Assembly: GCA_035504235.1 (NCBI GenBank)
Contig: DATJSH010000085.1
Span: forward strand, 1 to 64,000
DNA: 64,000 bases
Direction: 5' to 3'
Source: DATARH01 sp035504235
GTDB lineage: Bacteria > Pseudomonadota > Alphaproteobacteria > ATCC43930 > CGMCC-115725
Both the position numbers and the translations under genes were made by a program. Below the pieces are notes generated by a model that saw only the letters and a program-made list of their open reading frames with translations, was not told where the DNA came from and did no database searches. This document shows positions 27,501-35,121 of this stretch, piece after piece (within the stretch, counting starts at the first letter, position 1; the number at the start of each line of letters is the position of its first letter).

Positions 27501-27715
27501 GCGAATTGCCGTTCGAGAGGCTGCGCCACCGACGCGGCCATGATCTTAGGGCTGGCGCCAGGAAGGGTCGCGGTGACTTGCAGCGTCGGGAAATCAACCG
27601 TCGGCAGCGCCGCGACCGGCAGCAGATTGTAGCCGATCGCACCGCCGACAAAGAGCGCCATCATCAACAGTGCGGTCGCGATCGGCCGCCGGATGAATGG
27701 TTCCGAGATGCTCAT
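24557..27715 (-). CDS. RND efflux pump inner-membrane permease (MdtB/MdtC-like)
   Basis: A 1052-residue proton-driven efflux transporter of the HAE1 family. It begins with the usual MSISEPFIRRPIATALL and has twelve predicted membrane helices with two large periplasmic loops. Helix 4 carries the proton-relay aspartates in VGLVVDDAVVMLENIF, and helix 10/11 has GIVKKNAIMMIDFALERR. Closest in character to the MdtB/MdtC type rather than AcrB. The adaptor gene lies 40 bp upstream in the same operon. No outer-membrane TolC-like gene is nearby. The Arg/Ala-rich C-terminal tail is not conserved. Confidence 0.95.
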   Translation of the reverse strand: MSISEPFIRRPIATALLMMALFVGGAIGYNLLPVAALPTVDFPTLQVTATLPGASPKIMAASVAQPLERQFADLPSVNQITSTSVQGTTVIALQFDLSRSIDGAASDVQSAINAASGQLPKSLPSPPTYKKVNPADQPVLILGLTSDVMTLHQLDQYADLNIAQRISMLPGVGQVVIFGEQKYAPTVQVNPGALASRGLGFDDVANAIDSTTVELPIGTLQGPQQAYQIGANSQLFDVNQLGKVIIAYRNGQPVRISDIGRVVDGSDVPLQLDWVNNHIGEMIGIWRQPGSNTLELVNRIKHMLPALQAGIPPSVKLTMVSDRSLSISASFRDVKMTLAFTVVLVVLVIFVFLRSLWATVIPSITVPLSLVGSFAALYLGGYSLDNLSLMALTLAVGLVVDDAVVMLENIFRYLEQGHDAKTAALKGSAEIGFTIVSITVSLIAVFIPLLFMGGIIGRLFREFAITVTAAIILSALIALTLSPMMAALFLKDPREVKHGRLYQWSERAFDATFRGYERSLKWVLRMRLWVMLFNVALIALTAVLIVIIPKGFFPDEDTGMIYGFTEASPDVSFMGMADLQQRAAAEVMKDPAIASVGSAIGGGGSSGLNTGRLFVSLKPEGQRPAIGAVMQRLRGELAKVPGITTYLQPVVSIRIGGRLTRTQYQYTLQDVDMQELYSWAPKLEDRLKGVPGLQDVASDLESTSPQLTVNIDRDLASRLGISPQSIETTLNAAFGQGYVTQIYGTLNTYHVVLEVEPQYQEDVSALSRLYVHGSGGQLIPFSDFATLKPTTTTLAVNHQGQFPAVTISFNLAPGTSLGQAVDRIQQAARQIGLPKTVETSFQGTAEAFQSSLSTQPLLIAAAIFAVYVVLGVLYESFIHPVTILLSLPSASVGALLCLMLFGFDLTVIAIIGLIMLIGIVKKNAIMMIDFALERRRNGNKTAEEAIFEAATLRFRPIMMTTMSAILGTMPIALALGSGAELRQPLGVAVVGGLIVSQALTLYTIPVTYLYMDRFGDWIARFARSRGSARAAPAGGRAEPARVRSKPAHPDYR

Positions 27716-27755
27716 CGGATGCGCACCGCGGCCCAGGGCATCGCGACTCCGGGCG

Positions 27756-29006
27756 TCATCGCGGGTTGACCCCTTGGCCGCCGGGCGCCGGCGTATTGAC
27801 CCCGGTGCTGCCGACGCCCTCCGGGCCGATCTCCGGCTCTTGCGCGTTCATCTGCCCGGGTTCGCCTTGCTGGACGGCGACCTTGGCGCCGGGGAACAGC
27901 CGGTTGGTTCCCGAAACCACGACCTTGTCGCCGGCCCGCAGACCCTTGCCGATCAGCGCGGTATTGTTTTCGATCTGCATGACATCGACACCGCGCGTGT
28001 CGACCGTCGAATCGGGCTTGATGAAATAAACGAAGCTGCCTTTCGGCCCCATCTGCACCGCGGCAGATGGCACGGTCACACCGTTCTTGACCGTGTCGAG
28101 GACGAGATGGGCATTGACGAAGGCGCCCGGCCATAAAATCTCGTTATCGTTGGGAAACGTCGCCTTGAGCGTCACCATGCCGGTGGTCTGGTCGACCTGG
28201 TTGTCGATCAGGGTCAGCTTCCCTTCCGCGATTTGTTTCGCGTCACTGGCGTCGAAGGCGGCGACGGCCAACGGATGCTCTGCCATTTGCTCGCGGATGC
28301 GCGTGAGGCTTGCCCCTGACAGCGAGAAGGTGACAAAGATTGGCTTCATCTGGGTGATGACGACCAGCGGCGTCGCGGCGCTCGCCAGAACAAGATTGCC
28401 GATATCGACCTGGCGGCGGCCGGTGCGGCCGTCAATCGGCGAGCGGATCGAGGTGTAGTCGAGATTGACTTTGGCCTGCTCGACTTGCGCCTTGTCGCTG
28501 TCGACCGTCGCCTGATCGGAAGCGACGGTCGCCTTGTCGTTGTCGTATTGCTGCCGGGTGACCGCGATCTGCGTGTTCACGAGCGCCGCGTCGCGAGCCA
28601 GGTTGAGCTGGGCGTTCGAGAGGTTGGCTTGGTCCTTCTCCTGGTTGGCGATCGCCTGGTCGAGCGCTGCCTGGTAGGGACGCGGGTCGAGCTGAACCAG
28701 CAAATCGCCCGCCTTGACGTCCTGTCCCTCCTTGTATGCGACCTGGACGATGTTGCCGTCGACACGGCTCTTGACCGTTACCGTGTTGTAGGCCTGCACC
28801 GAGCCGATACCGCGCAGGATGATAGGAACGTCTTCCGCCTTTGCCGCGGTCGCGAAAACGGGCACCGCCGCTTGCTGCCCAGACTGTGCCTGCCCGGTTT
28901 CCGGCGCGGCGTTGGCCCTGTGATGGTGCGCGGAAACCAGCCAGGCCACCACACACGCGGCGGCGACGGCGCCGAGCATCGCCATAAACTTGCGTGAAGA
29001 TTGCAC
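27756..29006 (-). CDS. RND efflux pump periplasmic adaptor (MdtA-like)
   Basis: A 416-residue membrane fusion protein. The N-terminus has one membrane anchor or signal (FMAMLGAVAAACVVAWLVSA). A barrel-sandwich half follows (VQAYNTVTVKSRVDGNIVQV), then a long coiled-coil hairpin rich in Gln/Asp/Ala (residues about 110-185), then the second lipoyl half (NLDYTSIRSPIDGRTGRR) and beta-barrel and membrane-proximal domains. It is upstream of and co-directional with the RND permease. The Gly/Pro-rich last 40 residues look disordered. Confidence 0.93.
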   Translation of the reverse strand: MQSSRKFMAMLGAVAAACVVAWLVSAHHHRANAAPETGQAQSGQQAAVPVFATAAKAEDVPIILRGIGSVQAYNTVTVKSRVDGNIVQVAYKEGQDVKAGDLLVQLDPRPYQAALDQAIANQEKDQANLSNAQLNLARDAALVNTQIAVTRQQYDNDKATVASDQATVDSDKAQVEQAKVNLDYTSIRSPIDGRTGRRQVDIGNLVLASAATPLVVITQMKPIFVTFSLSGASLTRIREQMAEHPLAVAAFDASDAKQIAEGKLTLIDNQVDQTTGMVTLKATFPNDNEILWPGAFVNAHLVLDTVKNGVTVPSAAVQMGPKGSFVYFIKPDSTVDTRGVDVMQIENNTALIGKGLRAGDKVVVSGTNRLFPGAKVAVQQGEPGQMNAQEPEIGPEGVGSTGVNTPAPGGQGVNPR

Positions 29007-29182
29007 CGGAATAACCTGCGACTGCCGGATATGAGATAACGCCGCGCCGCTCCGATTATCCCCGCAACGCAGTTCACCGCTCTGTTGCGGGGATGGCGCC
29101 GACGGTTCCTGCCAATGACCTGATTGCCGCCAATGTTGCGTGCCGGGTCCGCCGGCCTCAGCTCAGCGGCTTCCGTCAGCTC

Positions 29183-30538
29183 TTAGGCCGAGCGGCGTGC
29201 CGTCTGCGGCGCGGCGCGATCGAAGGCGCTGTCCGGCCAGGCGAGGCCGTAATGCTCGCGCAGGGTGGCGCCCTCGTATTCGGTTCGAAACAGACCGCGC
29301 TTCTGCAGGATCGGGATGACCTCGGCGTTGAAGGCGTCGAGTTGCACCGGCAGCAAAGGCGGCATGACGTTGAACCCGTCGGCGGCGCCGTGGTGGAACC
29401 AGTCTTCGATCAAGTCGGCTATCTGCTCCGGGGCGCCAGCGGTCACATAATGGCCGCGCGCGCCGGCCAAGTAGCCGAGCAATTGCCGCAAGGTCGGCTT
29501 GTCGCGCCGCACGAGGTTGAGAATGACCTCGGTTCGGCTGCGCGCCGCCTGGACCGTCGCGGGATCGGGAAAATCCTCGGGCCGCAAGGGTCGGTCGAGC
29601 GGCAGGCCGGAGAAATCATGCCCGCCAAAGCGGTTCGACAGCCGCTTGCGGCCGACTTCGGGGTCGGTGAGGTCGTTGGTCTCGCGCGCCAAGCGCTGCG
29701 CCTCCGCCTCGGTGCCGGCGATCATCGGTGAGAGCCCCGGCAGGATCAGCACCTGGGCCGCGTCGCGGCCTTCCTCGACCGCCAGCCGCTTGAGGTCGGC
29801 ATAGAACTCCTGCGCCGTCGCTTTCGCCATGTGCGCGGTGAACACTGCCTCGGCGTGCCTTGCCGCGAAGCGCCGCCCGGTATCGGACGACCCAGCCTGC
29901 ACCAGCACCGGCCGCCCCTGCGGACAGCGCGGCATGTTGAGCGGTCCTTCGATCTTGTAGAAGTCGCCGCGATGATCGATCGGCCGGATGCGGTCCGCTC
30001 GTGCGTATTCCCCGCTTGCCCGGTCGTCGAGCACGGCGTCGTCGGCCCAGCTGTCCCACAGCGCCTTGACGACGGTCATGAATTCTTCGCCGCGGGTGTA
30101 ACGGTCGGCATGACTGACCTGGCCGTCGCCACCAAAATTGGCCGCGGCGGTCGCCAGCCACGAGGTTACGATGTTCCATGCCGCGCGGCCATTCGAGATG
30201 TGGTCGATCGAGGCGAATTGTCGGGCGAGGTTGAAGGGTTCGGTGTAGGTGGTCGAGCAGGTGGCGATGAGCCCGATGCGCTGGGTCGCCACGGCGACCG
30301 CCGCCAGCACCGTCAGCGGCTCGAGCCAGGTGCGTGCCGCCTGCGCCACGTCGCCGCCCAGCGCCAGTTGGTCGGCGAGGAAGATGGAGTCGAACTTGGC
30401 CGCCTCGGCGCGCTGCGCCAGGTCCTGGTAATAGCGGATGTCGGTCAGCGGCAGCGGCGAGGTATCCGGGTGCCGCCACGACGCCTCGTGGTGCCCGCGG
30501 CTGTGGATGAACAGGTTGAGGTGCAACTGCCGTTTCAT
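29183..30538 (-). CDS. LLM class flavin-dependent oxidoreductase (NtaA/SnaA/DszA family monooxygenase)
   Basis: A 451-residue two-component monooxygenase subunit using FMNH2. Family features are LHLNLFIHSRGHHEASWRHP at the start, the segment DSIFLADQLALGG, NIVTSWLATAAANFGG and HRGDFYKIEGPLNMPRCPQG, and VLVQAGSSDTGRRFAARHAE. These are typical of nitrilotriacetate/alkanesulfonate/dibenzothiophene-sulfone monooxygenases. The start at ATG 30538 is preferred to an in-frame TTG three codons earlier. It stands alone between the efflux operon and the Ddl-like gene. No flavin reductase is adjacent. Confidence 0.9.
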   Translation of the reverse strand: MKRQLHLNLFIHSRGHHEASWRHPDTSPLPLTDIRYYQDLAQRAEAAKFDSIFLADQLALGGDVAQAARTWLEPLTVLAAVAVATQRIGLIATCSTTYTEPFNLARQFASIDHISNGRAAWNIVTSWLATAAANFGGDGQVSHADRYTRGEEFMTVVKALWDSWADDAVLDDRASGEYARADRIRPIDHRGDFYKIEGPLNMPRCPQGRPVLVQAGSSDTGRRFAARHAEAVFTAHMAKATAQEFYADLKRLAVEEGRDAAQVLILPGLSPMIAGTEAEAQRLARETNDLTDPEVGRKRLSNRFGGHDFSGLPLDRPLRPEDFPDPATVQAARSRTEVILNLVRRDKPTLRQLLGYLAGARGHYVTAGAPEQIADLIEDWFHHGAADGFNVMPPLLPVQLDAFNAEVIPILQKRGLFRTEYEGATLREHYGLAWPDSAFDRAAPQTARRSA

Positions 30539-30610
30539 GCCGCTCAATCCATATGTCCGGGCCTTGCTGCCGCGCGCATTGTGAAGGACACGGCAGCGCG
30601 GCGCCAGCGG

Positions 30611-31813
30611 TTACGGCCGCTTCAGGAGCCGTGCATCGGGCGGGACGGGGTCGTCGGCGAGTTGCACGGCGCGGTGCCGCGCTTGCGCCTCCTCGATCAG
30701 CAGCGACAGGAGCGCGGTGAAGCCAACGGGTTCCGGCGCCGCCTCCCACAAATAGAAACCGAATGAGCCGGGACACGGGTTGACCTCGTTGAGCCAGACC
30801 TCGCCGGTCGCTTCATTACTCAAGAAGTCGATGCGCGGCGCACCCGTGCCGCCGACCGCCTCGAAGGCGGCGATCGCCCAGCGCCGCAGATTGTCCGCAA
30901 ACGCTTGCGGCAGGTCGGGGTTGATCTCGCGGGTCAGCGACAGCATGCCCTGGCTCGATTGCCCGAGCAACTTGCCGCCAGCGATCTTGCTGTCGCCGCC
31001 GGAGAGATATTTCTGGCGGAAGTCGAGCAGTTCCTCGACCCGTTTCGGCCGCTCGATCGCCGAGCATCGGATAGCCCCGCCAAAGCGCGCCACCGAGACG
31101 TTGTACTCGACGAGGTTCGGCACAAACGGCTCGATCAGTGCCTGTGCGTCGAGCCGGAAGATCGCCGCCAGCAACGCCCGCGCTTCCTCGATAGTCTCGG
31201 CCTTGCCGACACCGATGCTGCTGCCGAGATGCACCGGCTTGACGATGCAGGGAAAGCCGATATTGGCGAGCTGCATCTCTTCGGTCAGCGCCTCCGCTCC
31301 GGGCAGCCCGCTCGCCGGACGGTCGATCACCGCCTGGCGCAGCAGCGGGATGCCGCTGCCTTCGAGCGCGCGCTTGGTCACGGCCTTGTCCATGAGCACC
31401 GCCGAGGCCAGCGTGCGCATCCCGGTATAGGGAATGTTGGCGGCCTCGCAGAGGCCCTGCATCTGCCCATCTTCGCCGCCCGAGCCGTGAAACGCGAGCA
31501 ACGCCACGTCGAACTCGGTCGGCGGCCGGCGCGAGAAGAGCCCGGTCTGGCGCGGGATGAGCCGTCCGCCACTGTCCGCGGCGATATCGAGCGTCACTTC
31601 GGTCAACTTGGCGCGCAGCTGCGCGCCGGGCAGGTAGTTCCGGCGCTCGTCGAGACCCGGCCCGATGAGCCAGTCGCCCTGCGGTGTCACATAGACGACG
31701 AAGGCGTCGAACCGCGCCTGGTCGAGCGCCGCAACGGCCTGCAGTCCGGTTACGACACTGACATCGTGCTCCGGCGAGCGGCCGCCGAGGAACACCGCAA
31801 TTCGGGTTTTCAT
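30611..31813 (-). CDS. D-alanine--D-alanine ligase-like ATP-grasp protein
   Basis: A 400-residue ATP-grasp ligase closest to Ddl. The N-terminal domain has FLGGRSPEHDVSVVTG, with the Glu that in Ddl contacts the first D-Ala, and LLAFHGSGGEDGQMQG. The ATP-grasp core has MDKAVTKRAL, CIVKPVHLGSSIGVGKA and VWLNEVNPCPGSFGFYLW (residues 339-356). In true Ddl the last motif reads NTxPGMTxxS and positions the second D-Ala; here the Thr and Ser are replaced, so the second substrate may differ. It is about 80 residues longer than typical Ddl, partly from an insert around residues 255-295. It is divergent from an alpha/beta hydrolase and MurF-like pair, with only 32 bp between start codons. Confidence 0.8.
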   Translation of the reverse strand: MKTRIAVFLGGRSPEHDVSVVTGLQAVAALDQARFDAFVVYVTPQGDWLIGPGLDERRNYLPGAQLRAKLTEVTLDIAADSGGRLIPRQTGLFSRRPPTEFDVALLAFHGSGGEDGQMQGLCEAANIPYTGMRTLASAVLMDKAVTKRALEGSGIPLLRQAVIDRPASGLPGAEALTEEMQLANIGFPCIVKPVHLGSSIGVGKAETIEEARALLAAIFRLDAQALIEPFVPNLVEYNVSVARFGGAIRCSAIERPKRVEELLDFRQKYLSGGDSKIAGGKLLGQSSQGMLSLTREINPDLPQAFADNLRRWAIAAFEAVGGTGAPRIDFLSNEATGEVWLNEVNPCPGSFGFYLWEAAPEPVGFTALLSLLIEEAQARHRAVQLADDPVPPDARLLKRP

Positions 31814-31845
31814 CGCGATGTCTTATCCTATAGGCAAGGGGGCAA

Positions 31846-32634
31846 ATGCTACTCGAACGTCAGGATATAGATGCGGCGGGAACGCGCTTTGCCGCCTTTC
31901 GCCTCGCCGGCGTCGCGCGCGCCGACGCGCCGGAATTGGTCTGGGCGCATGGCTGGGCGCACAGTCATCTGTCGCTGGCGCCGCTCGCCGAGGCGATGCG
32001 AGGACGGGCCGATTCGTGGCTGGCGGATCTGCCGGGGTTTGGCGCGTCGCCGCTGCCGCCGGGTCCCTGGGGCACAGCGGATTATGCCGATGCGATGGCC
32101 GACTGGCTGGCGACGTTGCCGGCGCGCAAGCGAGTGTGGGTCGGCCACTCCTTCGGCTGCCGTGTCGGGTTGCAGCTAGCGGCACGACATCCCGAGGCAG
32201 TGGCCGCCTTGTTCCTGATCGCCGCCGCCGGGTTGCCGCCGCATCGCTCGCTGGCGACGCGGCTCCGACGCATGCCGCGACGCCTCGCGTTTCGTGCGAC
32301 GCGGGCGATGACCCCCGAAGGGCCGGCGCGCGAACGGTTGCGCGAGCGCTACGGCAGCAGCGATTACCGCACCGCCGGGGCGATGCGCCCGGTGCTGGTG
32401 AAGGCGGTGAACGAGGACCTGACCGCCGTCGCCCGTCGCATCGGACTGCCGGTGATGCTGGTGCATGGCGAGGCCGACACCGAAAGCCCGCCGGAGATCG
32501 CGACCCGGCTGCACGCGTTGATTACCGGCTCGCAGCTGCATCTGCTGCGAGGATTCGACCATCTGACGATCCTTGGTGACGGGCGGCACCAAGTGATCCA
32601 TCTGCTCGGCGAATTGCTGGTGAGCCTCAAATGA
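31846..32634 (+). CDS. alpha/beta hydrolase
   Basis: A 262-residue serine hydrolase. The oxyanion region is VWAHGWAHSHLSL, the nucleophile elbow VGHSFGCRVG (Ser102), an acid probably in VHGEADTESP, and the catalytic His in LRGFDHLTILGD. An ATP-independent cytoplasmic hydrolase is expected (no signal). Its stop overlaps the start of the membrane-anchored MurF-like gene by four bases (ATGA), a strong sign that the two work together. The start is ATG 31846, with AAGGGGGCAA just before it. Confidence 0.88.
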   Translation: MLLERQDIDAAGTRFAAFRLAGVARADAPELVWAHGWAHSHLSLAPLAEAMRGRADSWLADLPGFGASPLPPGPWGTADYADAMADWLATLPARKRVWVGHSFGCRVGLQLAARHPEAVAALFLIAAAGLPPHRSLATRLRRMPRRLAFRATRAMTPEGPARERLRERYGSSDYRTAGAMRPVLVKAVNEDLTAVARRIGLPVMLVHGEADTESPPEIATRLHALITGSQLHLLRGFDHLTILGDGRHQVIHLLGELLVSLK

Positions 32635-34217
32635 GCGGCCTCTTCGCGCTCGCCGGTTTTGCGCTGCTCGCGCTCAAGCGGCTCCTGACCTATCTCCATC
32701 TTTTTCAGCAAGAGGAATACGATAACCGGCGCTTTCTCGCATGGGTCGCAAAGAGTCGCGCCTTCGACCGCCGGTTGTCTGTTGCTTTTCTTGCCGTATG
32801 GCTGATGCAGCTTGTGCTGCACGGGGTTCCGGATTGGGCATTTGGTGCGCTTGCCGGCGTAGCTGCGGCAGCGATCGCCGCGTTCGAGCCCGACCCGCGC
32901 AAGACCGCCAAGAAGCGGCTGACGATGACTGCGCGCGCCATGCGTATCTATCTTGTCGCGCTGGGCCTCTTGGCGCTTGTCGGTGTCGCCGCGGCATTGC
33001 TGACCGGCCCGATTGTCTTATGGATCGTACCGGTGCAGTTGGTGCCGCTGGCGCTTGTCGCCGGCAATCTGCTGCTCGCGCCGGTCGAGGCAAGGACGCA
33101 GCACCGCTATTGGGACGAGGCGCAGGCGACCCTGCGCCGCATCGACCCGATGGTCATCGCCATCACCGGCTCCTATGGTAAGACCTCGGTCAAGCACATC
33201 CTCGGCCACGTGCTCGAAACCGCGGCGCCGACGCTGATCACCCCCGGCAGCGTCAACACCGCGATGGGCATCGCGCGGGTGATCCGCGAGCAGCTGCAAC
33301 CGCATCAGCGCTTTTTTGTCGTCGAGATGGGCGCCTACGGGCCGGGCTCGATCCGCCGGCTCTGCGAGTTGACGCCGCCGAAAATGGGCATCGTCACCGC
33401 GATCGGCATGGCGCATTACGAGCGCTTCAAATCGCTGGAGACCGTTGCCGAGGCCAAGTTCGAGCTTGCCGAAGCGACGGCCGTGCAAGGCGGTACGGTG
33501 ATCGCCGCCGCCGACGTGCTGGAATTTGCCGCGCCGCAGCGTTTCGCGGCAGCGCATCCCGACATTTTCCTGACGGTGGGCGCCCCCGACAATGCCGCAG
33601 TCGCCGTCACCGCGATGCGCCAGGACATCGACGGCATTGCGGTCCGCGTGACCTGGCGAGACCAGCAATACGAGCTGCGCGCGCCGCTCTTCGGACTGCA
33701 GCAGGGCAAGAACGTGGCGCTCGCCTTTGCCGCCGCCTGTACGCTCGGCCTCCCGCCGGAAGATGTCGTCGCCAGCCTGCGGTCGACACCACAGATCGCG
33801 CACCGGCTCGAGGTGAAGCGCGAGCGGAACGGCGCGACCTTGATCGACGACGCCTACAACTCCAACCCGGTGGGTTTTGCCGCGGCGCTCGACGTGCTCG
33901 ATTTGCTGCGCGGGGCGGAGGGCCGGCGCATCCTCGTGACCCCCGGCATGGTCGAACTCGGCGCAGCGCACGATGACGAGCACCGCCGTATCGGCCGGCT
34001 CGCCGCCGCACATGTCGATGTGCTGGTCGCGGTGGCGCCGCACCGCGTCGCACCGCTCGCCGAGGCTTTCAAGGAGACCGCCCCCGCGGCCGAGGTCGTC
34101 TCCTGCCCCGGTTTTGCCGAGGCGCAGGCGTGGATGGCGCGCAACATCGCGCCGGGCGACGTGGTGCTGCTAGAGAACGACCTGCCCGACCTCTTGGAGC
34201 AAAAGCTTCGCCTTTAG
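32631..34217 (+). CDS. membrane-anchored Mur ligase family protein (MurF-like)
   Basis: A 528-residue protein that joins about 150 residues of membrane helices to a MurF-type ligase. Hydrophobic segments lie at about 3-25, 50-62, 68-85 and 105-148. The ligase part starts at about 172: P-loop TGSYGKTS (180-186), the glutamate stretch FFVVEMGAYGPGSIRR, GMAHYERFKSLE, and the MurF signature DDAYNSNP (from Asp406). The normal MurF N-terminal domain, which binds UDP-MurNAc-tripeptide, is missing and replaced by the membrane part, so the acceptor is probably lipid-linked or membrane-bound. It follows the alpha/beta hydrolase with an ATGA overlap, and its stop overlaps the convergent methyltransferase stop. 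Confidence 0.85.
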   Translation: MSGLFALAGFALLALKRLLTYLHLFQQEEYDNRRFLAWVAKSRAFDRRLSVAFLAVWLMQLVLHGVPDWAFGALAGVAAAAIAAFEPDPRKTAKKRLTMTARAMRIYLVALGLLALVGVAAALLTGPIVLWIVPVQLVPLALVAGNLLLAPVEARTQHRYWDEAQATLRRIDPMVIAITGSYGKTSVKHILGHVLETAAPTLITPGSVNTAMGIARVIREQLQPHQRFFVVEMGAYGPGSIRRLCELTPPKMGIVTAIGMAHYERFKSLETVAEAKFELAEATAVQGGTVIAAADVLEFAAPQRFAAAHPDIFLTVGAPDNAAVAVTAMRQDIDGIAVRVTWRDQQYELRAPLFGLQQGKNVALAFAAACTLGLPPEDVVASLRSTPQIAHRLEVKRERNGATLIDDAYNSNPVGFAAALDVLDLLRGAEGRRILVTPGMVELGAAHDDEHRRIGRLAAAHVDVLVAVAPHRVAPLAEAFKETAPAAEVVSCPGFAEAQAWMARNIAPGDVVLLENDLPDLLEQKLRL

Positions 34218-35059
34218 GCTTTAACCGCCTTGGCGATCAATACCGTGCCCGGCAGGCGCATCCCGGCGCGAGTCAGGTAGGGCGCGTAGGCGGCCGCAGT
34301 TTCAGCGACGATCGCCTGGCGCACGCTTTCGGGCGCCTGCTTTTCTTCCATCAGCCGCCAGGCAGGGCCGAACATGGCGGCGTGCTCTGCCTCGCTTTTT
34401 GCGGTCAGGCCGATGATCTTGAACCCTTGCGGCGCGATGTCGATCTCGGCGAACCCGGCCTTGACGAGGATGTCGCGCAAATAGGCGGGGTCACGAAACG
34501 CCATAGGCCCGGGCGCGTGGGGGTCGACCGACGCAGGTTCGCCGAGATGCTTCGCCGCGATGTCGAACGGGATCTTCCAGTGTGCGTTCTCCGCCATCGA
34601 TGCCCAGACCGCCATGCAAAGCCGCCCGCCGCGCCGCAACCCCGCGAACAGGTTGGTGAAGGCGGCGACCGGGTCGGCGAAGAACATCACGCCGAAGCGC
34701 GAGATCAGCAGGTCGAAGCTGTCAGCCGGAAAGCGCTGCGCCTGCGCATCGGCCCGGATCAGCGCGATGTTCGACACGCCGGCTTTGGCGATGTTCTCGC
34801 GCGCCTGGTCGAGCATCGGCTCGGAAATGTCGATGCCGGTGACGTGGCCGCTGGGTGCCACCGCCTGGGCGAACGGAATCGCCGTCGCGCCGGTGCCGCA
34901 GCCGATGTCGAGCACCCGCTCGCCGGGTTGCGGCGCCGCCGCGCGTTGCAAGAGGTGCGCGGCCTCGATATTGCGCGCTTCCTGAAGCCCCGCGCGGGCG
35001 ACCCAGCGCGGCCCAGCGACCTTGTTCCAGTATTCTCCCATCGCCGCGTTGTCGGGCAT
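34214..35059 (-). CDS. class I SAM-dependent methyltransferase
   Basis: A 281-residue methyltransferase of the UbiE/Methyltransf_11 type. Motif I is VLDIGCGTGATAIPFA near residues 49-62, followed by VTGIDISEPML, the post-II stretch FPADSFDLLISRFGVMFFAD and LRRGGRLCMAVWA. The substrate is unknown. It converges on the MurF-like gene with overlapping stops and follows the CaiB-type gene on the same strand after a 62-bp spacer that contains a small hairpin. Confidence 0.9.
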   Translation of the reverse strand: MPDNAAMGEYWNKVAGPRWVARAGLQEARNIEAAHLLQRAAAPQPGERVLDIGCGTGATAIPFAQAVAPSGHVTGIDISEPMLDQARENIAKAGVSNIALIRADAQAQRFPADSFDLLISRFGVMFFADPVAAFTNLFAGLRRGGRLCMAVWASMAENAHWKIPFDIAAKHLGEPASVDPHAPGPMAFRDPAYLRDILVKAGFAEIDIAPQGFKIIGLTAKSEAEHAAMFGPAWRLMEEKQAPESVRQAIVAETAAAYAPYLTRAGMRLPGTVLIAKAVKA

Positions 35060-35121
35060 CGGTGCCTCCCTCGCCTCTCATCCGCCTCTCCCGAAATGCG
35101 GAGAGGGGAGAGCAGTCACGG

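Noticed and set aside
35085..35106. Hairpin CCTCTCC/GGAGAGG between the methyltransferase and CaiB genes
   Set aside because: A 7-bp stem with an 8-base loop and no T run on either strand; too weak to call a terminator, though it may be part of a dispersed repeat.
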